Shown: piece after piece, positions 11,321 through 24,858 of the stretch
Layout of the letters: each line of letters starts with the position of its first letter
Position numbering within the stretch: position 1 is the stretch's first letter
NCBI GenBank assembly: GCA_022059125.1
Contig: JAEUWY010000012.1
Location: 1,550,001 to 1,614,000 of the forward strand
Direction of reading: 5' to 3'
DNA from: Corynespora cassiicola
Lineage: Eukaryota; Ascomycota; Dothideomycetes; Pleosporales; Corynesporascaceae
Length of the DNA: 64,000 bases
Translations under genes and position numbers: made by a program
The notes under the pieces: model-generated
Databases searched by the model: none
Seen by the model: only the letters and a program-made list of their open reading frames with translations
What the model was told of the DNA's origin: nothing

Positions 11321-14300
11321 TTGAGGTCAAAGCGTAAGGCATGCCTCGAATCCAGATTCCCTACTGAGCCAGGGTTTGCTTGGATGTAGTATGCCTGCCC
11401 ACACGGCATGTTCGATCTTTATTTAGATTTGCGAGTCCTTGGTCGTTATGAGCTGAATATCAAATTAGATATCAAAGATTAGGAGATTATGAGAGACTTG
11501 CTTTTCATCCGGCTGATAGCCAGCCTTCAATTTGCTTTCTTGTTCTCGACATGGAACCGCGATCATACCAACACTCCTGGCACGACGCAAGTTCTTGCAA
11601 TTTCATAGGGCCTGCTAGTATTTCAGGCACAGAATTTCCAGCTAATTATTGCTTTCTTCCTTCCTTTTAGTGACACGTCCGTCATAAACACCGCTGAATG
11701 ATAATATGTACTTGATCGAGGTGAATGATGGGCCACTACTAAAGACTCTAAAACTGGATTTAATTAGTTGACCAATCTTCATCTTTACCTTGGATGCTTC
11801 ATCTCATTCATCTCATCGATCAAGCCACTGGTTTCCCACCCCTTAATCGTGCATCTGAAATGCTGTCTCCAGACTTTCTACTAAATCTTACCAATAGCCA
11901 TCATCTAGGCCCCAGGCTACACCAAAATCGAGCTGTCCTTGCGACCCAGCCGACGTACTGCTAAACGTATAGTAGAAAGCAACGCACTATGGTTTCAACA
12001 TGGAGCATGGCCGCCTCCAATTGTCGTGAGCGCGCATGCCGACCCTGCTCACCCGGGCTTCCAGGATCCAAAACACCTGGCAAACCCCAGGCACATGCTG
12101 TACCGAAATCTGCAGGCCGGACCAAAAATACCTCACCTCGCCACGTCCCGCCCAAAGAAATCAAAGGAACAAAAAGGAAAAGGACCCGAGTAATTCTCCT
12201 AGCCAAACCTGCGCAAACCTTGTGCAGGTGTCAAACCGGACCCCCAGGATTCAAGACTACGACGATCAAATGATTGACGAGTAGTCGACCCAAGAAAACA
12301 AAAAAGCCCGCAGAAAGCGACCGCAAGAGGGAGACAAAAGAGACACGACACGACGCGACAGGCCATAAGACAGGCAGATATAACGCCCGCGACCTCTAAC
12401 AGGGCATCGCGCACGTTTCAACCCCTGCATCGCGACCACCACTCAACTCGACAACGAGGCCAGCCCATCTAACCCACACACACCAACCAGCCCGCCATCG
12501 CGACCCCATCCCCAAAAGGGGCACCACGCATGCCCGCCCACCCGTTAGCACGAGGGCGATCGCCCCCATCCCCTTCCCCTCCAAAAGCGCATGGCGTAGT
12601 CACAGCGACCGCTCCCAAAGCGTGGGTGCTAGCCAGGAACGCGCACCCGAGGCTGTCTGCATGGAGCATAGCGCGCATCCTTTGGTGGCCCTTCTCGGCC
12701 AGGCCCAGCTCCAACCAACGCCATCCCATACCGACTAGTCGGTCGATTGACGATGTTCAGGTACTACGGAGTACCTAACCTACGTACGGGTGTATACCGG
12801 CCGGGGGGCAGTACACACCCACACACACAGACACGTAGCTGCACCCTGCTCTGCTCGTCTCGTGCCCACCCCCCCCAAAGAACATCACGATTCAGATTCT
12901 TTGATGGTCAGCCCTCCTTCCCTGTCCTGTCCTGCCCTGTCCAAGGCGGGCAATCATGTCCGGCGGAAGCGTTACATTATATGCGTGACATGTCAGCCTT
13001 CTTTGATAAAAAAAAAATGTCGTGACAGATTTACTACTCATATTGCCTGTCGGTCTGTCCGCCACCCCCCTCTCGTGACTGCGCCTCGTCGTCATGTACC
13101 AGCACCAGCCTGGCCTGCCATGCAGTCCCCCGTGCCTTGAGCGTGGGGTACGTTATTTCCCAATTGACCGCAAGGAACGCACCGTGATGCATGTCCAGTT
13201 CGACATTCAATTCCAAATTCTTCCCCACCCACTCCACTCCCCTCCAAAAAGTGCCGATGCATGTGGAATCTTGGTCGAGATGGGGCTGACGATCTATCAT
13301 GCGTTTCGAGGGCCTCTGCACCGGCTACCTGTCCGACTGGTCGTGGACCTACGAAACGCATAGGATTAGAGGGAAGGGGCAATGCCCAAGTATTACTCAA
13401 GCTTTTCATTGCTGCTGCTATCTTGCTTGTGAGTCTCGAGTATATACAAATTTGCGTCTACATCCGTGCCTTTGAGACGCAATCAGGGTATATTGGGTAT
13501 ACACGGCCAGATCAAACGACAACACCTCACATATCCATACCGGGCCCCTTGATCCCCCCCTCCCTCTTCCCAAACCCAAAGGGATTACCCAACCCAGAGA
13601 ACCGAACATGTTCGCATCAGGAAAAAACCCGCCCGTTCCTACGCAGGGACCAAAACCCTAACGCCAGAGCCGGCCCGGCAGCGCACGAAGCATCCAAAGC
13701 CTCCAAAAGCGGTGGCATGGCGGCCCGTCCTAATGCACGGCACATCGACGCAATCACACCCGAGCGAGCCAGCACACGGCCGCTCCGATGCTCCCTGTCC
13801 ACGGCGCACCACCACTACCACCACCATCACCATTACCACATGGCATGCGAGTGAGGCTCGCAAAATGTGGAGCAGAGCAACATTGCAGCCCGCCCATCAT
13901 GCAGGAACAAGAACGGTTCCGTCAACGCAGGACCAAGCCAAGCACCAGCAAGGACCGTCCCTCTTTTTTTCTTCTTTGTTTTTCTCTCTCCTTTCTTCCT
14001 TTGCCCATATTTTCTCCGTAACGGTCACTCTTGATCCATTGGCAAAGGAAATGAAAAAAAAGGGCCGTCAAGCGAGGCTGACAATGCCGTCGTGGGTTTT
14101 AGGGCGGGGGTACATGACACCCACCGTACGATATGTACGGCGCACGACTCGGTCGGGCTGCGCGTGCGCGCGTCCGTGTGCGTGCTTGCCATGCCCCCCG
14201 ACGGGCGGACGGGCGCGGATAGCTAGGTTGGAGACGCATGGCATCGTTGAGCTGCGCGTGGTACCTGAACGAATGGCTGACCTGACTCGGGCGGCTGGTG

Positions 14301-15278
14301 CCGCGCGCCCGTGTCGAGGAGGGGACGCTGCGTCACTGACCCCCCGACCCCCTCCCCCTCCGTCGCTCAGGTTACGAAAACAGGGGGGCCGAGTTCCTTT
14401 GAGTGGGCCGCGATCGGCGCTCAAGGTGCTTCACGATGGTGTGCGTCTGCGGGACATGGTTCCAACCTGCAGGAGATTATGGCCTCTGGAAGATGTGATC
14501 GATCAAGTTTTCCCATTCGGCTCCCCATCGTACCCTACCACCCGCCGTCGTTCCCATGTCGCAATGAGCACGCTGCGCTGGCTAGCTAATAAACTGTCCT
14601 GAACTTTTCCCGTACATGCTATGCATACCAAAGATGAGATGAAAAAAAGGAAGAAAAGAGAAGAAAAAAAGGCTCCGAGGCTCGAAGAAGTAAAATCGCT
14701 GCAAGCCAAATCTCGTCAACGTGGCCGTCCCTCGTGAATAGAAAAAAAAAGCTCTTTTCCTTGATAAAGATGCTTCAATAGTATATCCCATTTCTCATAC
14801 CTTGGAGCCGTGAAGTAAAAAAAGGTCCGCCGATCCAGAAACGAAGTTGAATATTTAAAATCCTGAGAAAGGAACAATTGCGCCCCACCCGCAAGAAAAA
14901 AAAAGCTGGAATTAACTCCCCCAACGCCAGGTAAATGGTGGCGTGCTCGGACAAGTATGTGGCCCAAGTCGGGTATGATGGCGGCCGTGCAAGCCGTTTG
15001 GTGATGACCTTCCAAAATTTCGCTTTGCTCTTGCTTCATCCATCTATGACCACCGCCTGACATGTCCTCTCCTCGTGCTTCTGCGCCCGCTAATGGATCC
15101 TCCGGCTCTACCTGCGAGGATCGGTCGGGCGCGCCGCACACAAGCGACGTCTCCGACCAGCACGCGGAAGCTGATCCTAAATAGTCTTTCGGTTACAATC
15201 CCACTCTTACAAAAGTGTTATATCGCCCCGACAGGGGCAGGAGAATTCTTGGCGCGGGCAGACGTGCGGTTTTGGGAC
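11321..15278. other. 4-kb stretch without a recognisable gene
   Basis: The first part (to about 12.0 kb) is AT-rich and empty. From about 12.0 to 15.2 kb the DNA is GC-rich with many overlapping open frames on both strands (up to 296 codons at 13712-14602). Their translations are low-complexity, rich in Arg, Pro, His and Ser, and no family is recognisable, so I read them as chance frames in GC-rich DNA. Simple-sequence patches include a CCA-rich stretch near 13800-13840, an A-run near 13009-13017 and several A-runs at 14640-14910. It is likely the STE50 3' flank plus possible non-coding transcripts. Confidence 0.45.
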
Positions 15279-16986
15279 TTACAGTACGCCACCAGGCAAC
15301 TGCACGCCCCTATTCCCGCCGTCCCACCCAAAGCCGCTCGCAGTGTTGACGCTTCGCATGTCGTTGCCTCCGACGGTGCTGACATGGCCTTCCTGGGGTG
15401 CGGCGTGCTTTCGGAGCATGAACATGGGTTTTCGGCCTTCCTTGTCCAGCTGCTTGAACAGTATCAGAGGTCGTTCGTTCAGTCCCAAACACCTTTCCTG
15501 GTCACCGTGAACGATGTATAGGGCGTACTGCCGCCAGTCTGCAGTGATGTTGTACTTCTTTAGTGCGACGGGCAAGACCTTGTGGCACGGGTCGTCGATG
15601 GAGACGCGGAAAGATTTGAATATTTCGACTTGTGGGTTGTTCGAAGGGGTGCCCGCGGAGCCGGCTGAAGCGGCATTCATGGTCGAGCCACCAGACAACG
15701 GCGGGTCACGGTCGCGATCTTCGGGGTTTGGAGTCGGCTGGGCGTTGTTCCGCATGGGCCGCGAAGACAGAGGCTGTGGAGTGGCACGTGGGTCGCGGTT
15801 TCGATCGGAGACGGCCGTGGTATCGGAGGCCCAGGTGTTCGTCTGGGACCAATTCGGCGTGTTCTCGTGGTCAGGATGACCACTGCGGGGCATATCGGCG
15901 CGGTTGTAGGCGCGGTTGCTCTGGGCGTAGGCGGGAGAGGTGGGGGAGGGTTGCGGAGCGGAATTGGGCGACATTTGCTGGCCGCCAGCAAGTGAAGCTG
16001 TGAGGTGTGAGGATGCTGCAAGAGCTGCGGCAGAAGGATCGAGGGAAGAATTGTCGACCAGTGACCGGCCCTCGTGAATTGTCGGAGAGGGATTCTTGGG
16101 AGCAGAAGCAAGGAAAAGCCTCTTGGTAGAGAACTTACGTGACAGACTGCTTCCCGACCTCTCTTGAGCAGCCGGCGGCGATGTGACGGAATGCTCATGA
16201 GGCGTGGGCAATGGTTGCTGACTGTCCTTCAACATGCGCACAAGCGGGAGGATCTCCTCGCGGAGCCGCCTGTTCTCATCCAGCACGCGGTTCAGGTCCT
16301 CCTTGAGGCTCCGAAGCTCCGACTCGGTGTGGTGTATCCGCTCGTCTCGCGCCTGGACTACGCGAATCACTTTAGCAAAGTCTTCCTGGGTGGGCGGTGC
16401 GTCTTGTGCTGACGTGTCTGCAGCTGCGGTGGCGATTAGCATGCGTGTTATAGGGCCAAGAGGGGCCGGGCTAGACGTACACAGCGGGACGTAGTGGTCT
16501 GGGTCTATGGGCACGTTCTGCTTGACCTTGATCTCGTAAACAGCCTTGAGGATGGTGAGCCTGTGACCGACGCTGTTGAGGCCCATCTCCTTCAGGTCGT
16601 TGTGCTGGAGGGCTACCAGGGCCTCGCCGACGATTTCTTGATCTGCAGGTAGGTGGGCGGTTAGCGATGTGGCGAGCAGGGTGCTGTGAGGCGAGGCAAT
16701 ACAAACCTATGAATCTCGCGGCATACTGCTCCAGGCCGAGGTCTGATATGAAGCCGGCCGTCTGCTGTGCGGTCCACTCGGTGATGAGGCCCGTGGGGCT
16801 GCCCTTGCTGTCCCTCGAGTGGGTGAAGGTGGTGGGCGTGTGTTCGGTGCTCAACGGGCCCGACGACGTGGGCGAGCTCTCGGCGTACTCGATGGGCAGC
16901 GTGGGACTCTGTATGACACTGCGCTCATACTCGTCGTCGGCGTCCGAGTCCTCGTGGTAGGCCGACTGGTTGAGTCCGTAGGCCAT
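15279..16986 (-). CDS. STE50: Ste50 MAPK-module adaptor (SAM + RA domains)
   Basis: Exons 16986-16707, 16642-16481 and 16423-15279 encode 528 residues. Introns of 64 and 57 nt have good sites; the second restores the motif DHYVPLSADTSAQDAPPTQED. A SAM domain spans about residues 70-135 (GLITEWTAQQTAGFISDLGL, then EMGLNSVGHRLTILKAVYEI). A short coiled segment with ESELRSLKEDLNRVLDENRR follows, then a Ser/Pro-rich linker and a Ras-association domain at about 412-486 (VEIFKSFRVSIDDPCHKVLP, then FMLRK). In yeast and filamentous fungi Ste50 links Cdc42/Ras signals to the Ste11 MAPKKK through SAM-SAM pairing, serving mating/fusion, invasive growth and osmostress. Here it would act in the cytoplasm and at membranes. 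Length is close to other filamentous-fungal orthologues. No lesion is visible. It is divergent from the gene at 18530. Confidence 0.92.
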
Positions 16987-18529
16987 GGTGGGCGTGGGTG
17001 GGCTTGTACAGGCCTGGTCGGAGGGAGGGAAGGGAGAACTCGACGACTTGTCGATGGGGGCGCCAAGCCGTCGACGACGGGAGTCGGGAGGGGAAGCTCG
17101 CCGTTATCACAAGTAGTGGTTTGGTGGTGCGTCGAGTAGCGCACGGCGGTGGCCCTGGCCTCGGACCGCCGTGGGAGGGCGTGGGCGCTGGGAACCCAGG
17201 ACCCTGCTGAGACGAAGCGAGATTGAGCAGGCCTGTTTCGCGGCCCTGATGCTCGCGTCGGAGGGCGCTCGACGTCTGCAGGGCTGTATCAGATACACGC
17301 GAGGCGAGTGCAGCAGCGCGAGGCAGCGGGGATGGTCGTGGTGGAGGCGTGGAGGCCGGGCGGGCGTGGTGCGGAGGGGCGGGCGGGCGGCAGGCAGGCA
17401 GCTGGGGGCGCCGTGGTGGTGGTGGTGATGGCGACGGTGGTGGAGGTCGAGGCGAGGAGAGGTGACGGCGGGCGCGGTCGAGGCAGAGCAGCCCAAGGAC
17501 GCAGGCAGGCGCTGGCGGAGGACGAGAGAGCAGGACTGCCCGAACTGGCGTCCCCGAGCAGAAGCTGTCCGGCGGGCGGTGCGGGCGGTGCGGGCGGGCT
17601 GTAACACGGTGCGGACAGGCTGCAGCACAATGGTCGCGGGGCGAGGAGGCAGCTGAGGAGGGAGCGTGTGCGGGCGGGCGTATGGCAACGGACAGGTCGA
17701 GGCGACAGCGAGGCGTGGAATTCCTGGCTTGGGTTCGGCGGCTGCGAGCGACGCCTAGAGCACTTCTGGCGGGCGGAGGGCAGCAGCAGCAGCACGCCCA
17801 CCACCAGCACCAGGCCCTGGAGGGCACGGCCAGGCCGGGCCAGGGCCAGGGCGGCAGCGACAGGGCCCCGGGCGCCCCCCCGGCGGCCAGGGCAGCACGC
17901 ACAGCAGCCCACAGCAGCCCGCAGCCTATACACACGCACGCACTACCCAGGTACACTAGAGCCTGCCCACCGCACCGCTACATCTGGCTCCGGCAGCCCA
18001 ACCCAACGGCGGCCACGGCAGCAGCCCGCGCAGACTCTGCACATACTCAGCTATGTAGGTGCTGCCCCCCCCCCTCCGCGCTATTGATTGCGACTCTGAA
18101 CCGCCGCCGCGCCGCAGCCCGCCGCCCAATCGAGCCGCCTTGCTCGCGGCTCGCAGCCCGCCGTGCTCGGCAAGCCGGAATCTGCAATTCGCAGCTCCGC
18201 AATTAGCAATCTTGGAAGAATTGCATGTCCTGAGCGCACTGCCGCTTTGGGAAGCGATCCCAGCCGCGAACCACGAGGCCATCGCCCTCCCAACGGCCGC
18301 CGGCCCTCTTTCACTGCCTTCACCGCCCGCCGCCGAGCCACCACGATCGACGCGACGAGCACGGGCGCGCCGTTATCCCGAGCGCGACCTGCAGGCTATT
18401 GACTTACCCACTCCTCATCAACCCCTCTCGGGCCAGCTACCTCTCCCGTCTTGCGACGCACTACCACCTCACCCTCCGATCCCCCCCTCCACACGCGAGA
18501 CACGCGAGACACGCGCATCCACGCCAAAC
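16987..18529. other. GC-rich divergent intergenic region
   Basis: This region lies between the STE50 start codon and the gene at 18530. It is very GC-rich with GGC/GCC runs, and open frames exist in all phases (for example 16925-17956 and 17289-17939 on the minus strand) with Pro/Arg/Ala-rich translations lacking any family resemblance. I treat these as chance frames. It should hold both promoters and long 5' leaders. Confidence 0.5.
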
Positions 18530-19496
18530 ATGTCGTCGTCGTCCTCCGCCTCCAAGCCCGGCGGCAAGCCCATCGCCCTGACCTCGCAGCAGGCGCGCAA
18601 CGCCCTCACCCCCGACTTGCGCAACATCCTCTACGGCGCCCTGGTCTCTACCAATGGCTTCAGCAACATTGAGACCGCCTTCAAGCACGAGCTGCAGGCC
18701 TCGGGCTGGCACGCCAACCTGAGGGCCTACATGACCCAGCTGCTGCGCTCCGGCGAGTGCACCACCTACGAGGAAGTCGAGGCGCGTGTCCGCCAGAAGC
18801 TGGGCCTGACCTCCGTGCCTGGCGGCCAGCAGCAGACCAATGGCGCCTCCGCCAACGGAACCACCACCAACGGCGTCAACGGTCACGGCAAGGACAAGGA
18901 CAAGGACAAGGACGTTGCCGCAGGCGCCTCCGCCGCTGACGATGACTTCGATCTCCACATCCCCGAGCGTGCCATCCGCGAGATGACCAAGGTCACCCGT
19001 CAGGAGATCAACAAGGTGGTTGACATCACTGTCGAGTTGCCCGAGGACAAGTGAGTATCAGAACAACCGTGGATATTTTGCCATGCGCTTTTGTTTTGGC
19101 TTTGAGCCCCGCGAGGCGCCGCCACCTAGTGCAGGCAAAGAAGTTTTCTTCTTCTTTTTCTGCCATCAGATGGGCTTGCGCGCATGAGATTGGTCCACTG
19201 CTAAAGTTACAGTGGTGGCAATTCCTCAAATGATCTTGATCAGCCCAAGGAGACCGACAACAACGGACCCAAGAAGCTCAAGAAGTATCATGTCAAGGAC
19301 GGGGAGGACGTAGTTGGAGAAGCTGGACAAATTGGAGAGCGGATGTGTTTCCGGGGACAATTCTAAGGACGAGCATCATCTCGAGACCACGACTCGCGCT
19401 GAGATGACCAACTTTGCGCCCAACGTCTCCCCTGTCCTGCCTTACCCCACTCTCCAAGTCCTCATGGACGCCGAGGACAGACACTCCAAGCAGTGA
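18530..19496 (+). CDS. Conserved-looking fungal protein; 3' frame disrupted
   Basis: Exon 1 is 18530-19050 and exon 2 starts at 19213 after a 162-nt intron (GTGAGT...CTAAAGTTACAG). The N-terminal block (LTPDLRNILYGAL, then IETAFKHELQASGWHANLRA, then RSGECTTYEEVEARVRQKLG) looks like a folded helical domain. A Thr/Asn-rich and KDKDKDKD linker follows, then a second acidic block. Read directly, the frame ends at TAA 19364-19366 (224 residues). The neighbouring frame from 19314 continues naturally as EKLDKLESGCVSGDNSKDEH and on to a stop at 19494-19496. One surplus T at 19314-19315 would explain this; a 58-nt intron 19310-19367 (GTAGTT...CTAAG) is the alternative. I do not recognise the family or any function. 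Confidence is good for the gene and low for its 3' end. Confidence 0.68.
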
Positions 19497-20457
19497 ACTT
19501 TCTTAGATGCCCATTTCCCCTCCACATTTGTAAGATATCCTCCTCCTTCTCTTTCAATGAAACCAAATACCCAAACTACCACCACCACCATCCAATCCCT
19601 CCCCGACATGTATGTATACATCAAACTCCCCTCCCCACCAACCCACCTTCCTAACCGCCCACAACCCCCGCTAACCACCCAACAACAGCCCTACAGCTTA
19701 ACCCCCCTCAATTTTCATTGGCCCCTACCTTCCCCTCCCCATCGGTTCCCACATTCCCATCACCGTTTTCCCATGCCCCCTCCCCCTCGTTCCATCCATC
19801 ATATGACAATCACGGCGGCAACACCCAACACCATCCATCCATCCACCCACCCACCCACCACTTCGCGTTTCTAAATTAGGCGAGAAAATGATTCATGTGG
19901 ATGGACGGCAAGGGTAACACGCCTTCGGGACCAAGCGGGGAAACCGGGGGAACGAAAGTGGGCTACTTACAATGATGAGAATGGAGGGCCGGCCATTGGG
20001 GGAGCAAGGTGGGATTTGCCGCTAGGCCCTTGTGTAGCGCCACTCCCATCAACTCGGGCGGCAAAAACGCTGGGCTGGGTCACAAATATAGTACCAATCA
20101 TCAAAACCTCGTTCAAAACTTTCTTTCTTCTTCTAGTGATGCAACACACTGACACGGGGCAACACGCTTGGTTGAGAATACATATAAACATATAAATGCG
20201 TTTGCATTCTTCATTCTCGCTATGGTTTATTGATGTCGTCATGCAGAGGTCTTCCCATCGTAGCCAATTCACTACCATCAACCCGGAGACCTTTGCCTCT
20301 GACTTCGTTCGCATTTAATCATGGATATGGAATTAGTTGCCTCCTTCTATTCGAAGACACCATGGACGTGGAAAAAGATGATCGAGAGCGCCAGTAAATA
20401 GCCCTGTCCCGCCATGTGAAATCATGGACTTCGTGATCCTGAACCTCCCCGATTCCC
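19497..20457. other. Convergent 3' flank with C-rich, G-poor tract
   Basis: This lies between two convergent genes (18530+ and CDC48-). From about 19617 to 19860 the plus strand is strikingly rich in C and poor in G, ending in CCAT/CCAC microsatellite repeats at 19831-19860. No gene is visible. It probably contains both transcript ends. Confidence 0.55.
19831..19860. repeat. CCAT/CCAC microsatellite
   Basis: Runs of CCAT units are followed directly by CCAC units at the end of a C-rich tract in the 3' flank. Confidence 0.75.
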
Positions 20458-23206
<2,749 letters not shown>

Positions 23207-24280
23207 GTCGAAGGTGTCCTGATTTAGCACGTAGAGAGAGTGGGAGAGCAGCAGAGAGTCGGGAGCGGTGTCGTGGCAGACTTCGCTGGTGCTTCAGCGG
23301 CGTCGGGTGTGGCGGGGTGGGTGGGAGTGGGGATGGAGTGTGATGGAGGCAGCAGAGACGAAGGCAAGTGGGTTTAAGTAGCAGCTACGTCTGGTCGGTG
23401 ATGTTCAGTGAAGCTCCCGGTTCCGCCTGGCCTTAGCGTGCCGTCTGTGCGCCAGAGTCGCCGCAACACCCCAGAGAAGGCGAGAGAAGCGGGTGGATGT
23501 GCTCACCAAAGCAACGCCCTCTCACGCTGCGACCGCCCACCGTGCCTTCAACACGTCCTGCCGCCAATCAATCGCCTCTGTGCCACTCGATGGAGCGGTA
23601 AAACCGTGTCTGGCGCCTGGTATACCGTGTCCCAATCCACCGCCTTCGCCTCAACAGCGCCACCAATCAGCCCGCGTGCCAAGCGCTCGCTGCCATGTAC
23701 ATCAGCTTGTCATTTGCACAACATCGCGGGACCTTCCTCCAGCAGTCGACCTCAAGAATCCCGTCAGCCCGTCCTGTCGGCGTTGCAAACGCGCAGACGG
23801 GTGCGGGAACTAACGCGGGAATCACAGGGCTTGGTGTTCCGACTATCAGCCCTGTCCAGACGCGCGCTGCGGGACCCCAGTGATCTGAGCAGATCTTACC
23901 TGAGCGTCGACTATACCTACACGCTTGAAACTGACCATGAACAGCGTGTGCAAATCTCGGTGTAAAATGTTGCTAACTATCAATACAACTTTTGGGGGCT
24001 ACGAAATCCATTCTTCAACTTTGGTGCATCAATCTGTCACGGCAGGCCAACAGCCCTCTCACCCAGGCCTATGTAGACTAGTGAAGTTGATAAAAACAGT
24101 TCCGTTTACCAACGTATTTCACTGCATCGTGTCAATTGAAATGTTAATCTTGTCGCTGGCTCGGCTGCCTAGCGATCCCTTCTCCAGCTGCATCTCCCAG
24201 CGGGGCAGTCTGGCGCCGCCTCCTCTTCCTTTTTTGCTCTTCTGCATCTTCGGTTCCAGCTAGTATCACAACTACCCAAC
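23207..24280. promoter_or_regulatory. Divergent region: CDC48 / cyclotransferase-fold gene
   Basis: A 1.07-kb stretch between two divergent start codons. Open frames on the plus strand (such as 23408-23965) have no natural composition. A pyrimidine-rich stretch (CTCCTCTTCC...) lies just upstream of ATG 24281. No specific operator was identified. Confidence 0.45.
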
Positions 24281-24814
24281 ATGTCCGAGCCCCCCAAAAA
24301 GAAAATTGACCAGGAAAGCCTGAGGCTGTACTCCAAGACCATGGCTACCCGCTGGGAACAGGCCGAACTCTATACCATGATTACTCCCACCACCCCCATC
24401 TTCGTGTACTGCACATTGATGCTGCCGTGGGTCCTGGCCCGAGTTCTAAACGTAACAGATTATGATGGCATCGAGGAAATGATCGGGTACACGACTCAGG
24501 CCATTCTCCAGAGCTACTTCCGCACCCAGGTCAAGACTGCCGGCATGCCGACTATTGTCCACACCACTCAGGAGGCTGCTGTCGATGGTATTCTCATTGG
24601 CGGTCTTGAACCCCACGCCATGGCTAAAATTGATACTTACATCGGTCCTGGTCTCCTCAAAAAGGAAACCGTCGAGGTAGAGATCGAGCTTCGGGATGGC
24701 AACAAGGTAAAGGTGGCAGCCCTCACGTACGTCTGGGACGGTCCCATGGAGATTCTGGAGGCAAAACACTGGACGCCATTGGACTTCATGAGGGATGGAT
24801 CGCCTGAGGCTTGA
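24281..24814 (+). CDS. AIG2/gamma-glutamylcyclotransferase-fold protein, active-site residues altered
   Basis: A single exon encodes 177 residues starting MSEPPKKKIDQ. The first strand-turn FVYCTLMLPWVLARVLN is the AIG2-like/GGCT signature, which normally reads Y-G-T-L; here position 44 is Cys. Later, VDGILIGGLEPHAMAKIDTY aligns with the V-x-G-x-L-Y...L-D-x-Y/F-E-G block of the fold. The residue where family members carry the catalytic Glu (E in FEG/YEG) is Ile121 in IDTYIG. The fold therefore looks retained but the cyclotransferase chemistry may be lost. GGCT enzymes release 5-oxoproline from gamma-glutamyl compounds, but I would not assign that reaction here. The stop lies only 44 bp from the convergent stop of the transporter at 24859, so their 3' UTRs must overlap or be very short. 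Confidence 0.75.
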   Translation: MSEPPKKKIDQESLRLYSKTMATRWEQAELYTMITPTTPIFVYCTLMLPWVLARVLNVTDYDGIEEMIGYTTQAILQSYFRTQVKTAGMPTIVHTTQEAAVDGILIGGLEPHAMAKIDTYIGPGLLKKETVEVEIELRDGNKVKVAALTYVWDGPMEILEAKHWTPLDFMRDGSPEA

Positions 24815-24858
24815 GTGGTAGAGTTGCGACATAAAGGGTACCGAGCATTTCTCTATGC

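Noticed and set aside
13712..14602. 296-codon plus-strand frame
   Set aside because: Arg/Pro/Thr-rich low-complexity translation, overlapped by other frames in GC-rich DNA; no domain.
16925..17956. Long Pro/Arg-rich frames upstream of STE50
   Set aside because: They overlap the STE50 first exon on the same strand in another frame, and composition is explained by GC-rich simple sequence.
23408..23965. 185-codon plus-strand frame between CDC48 and the cyclotransferase-fold gene
   Set aside because: No family resemblance and unnatural composition; lies in a shared promoter.
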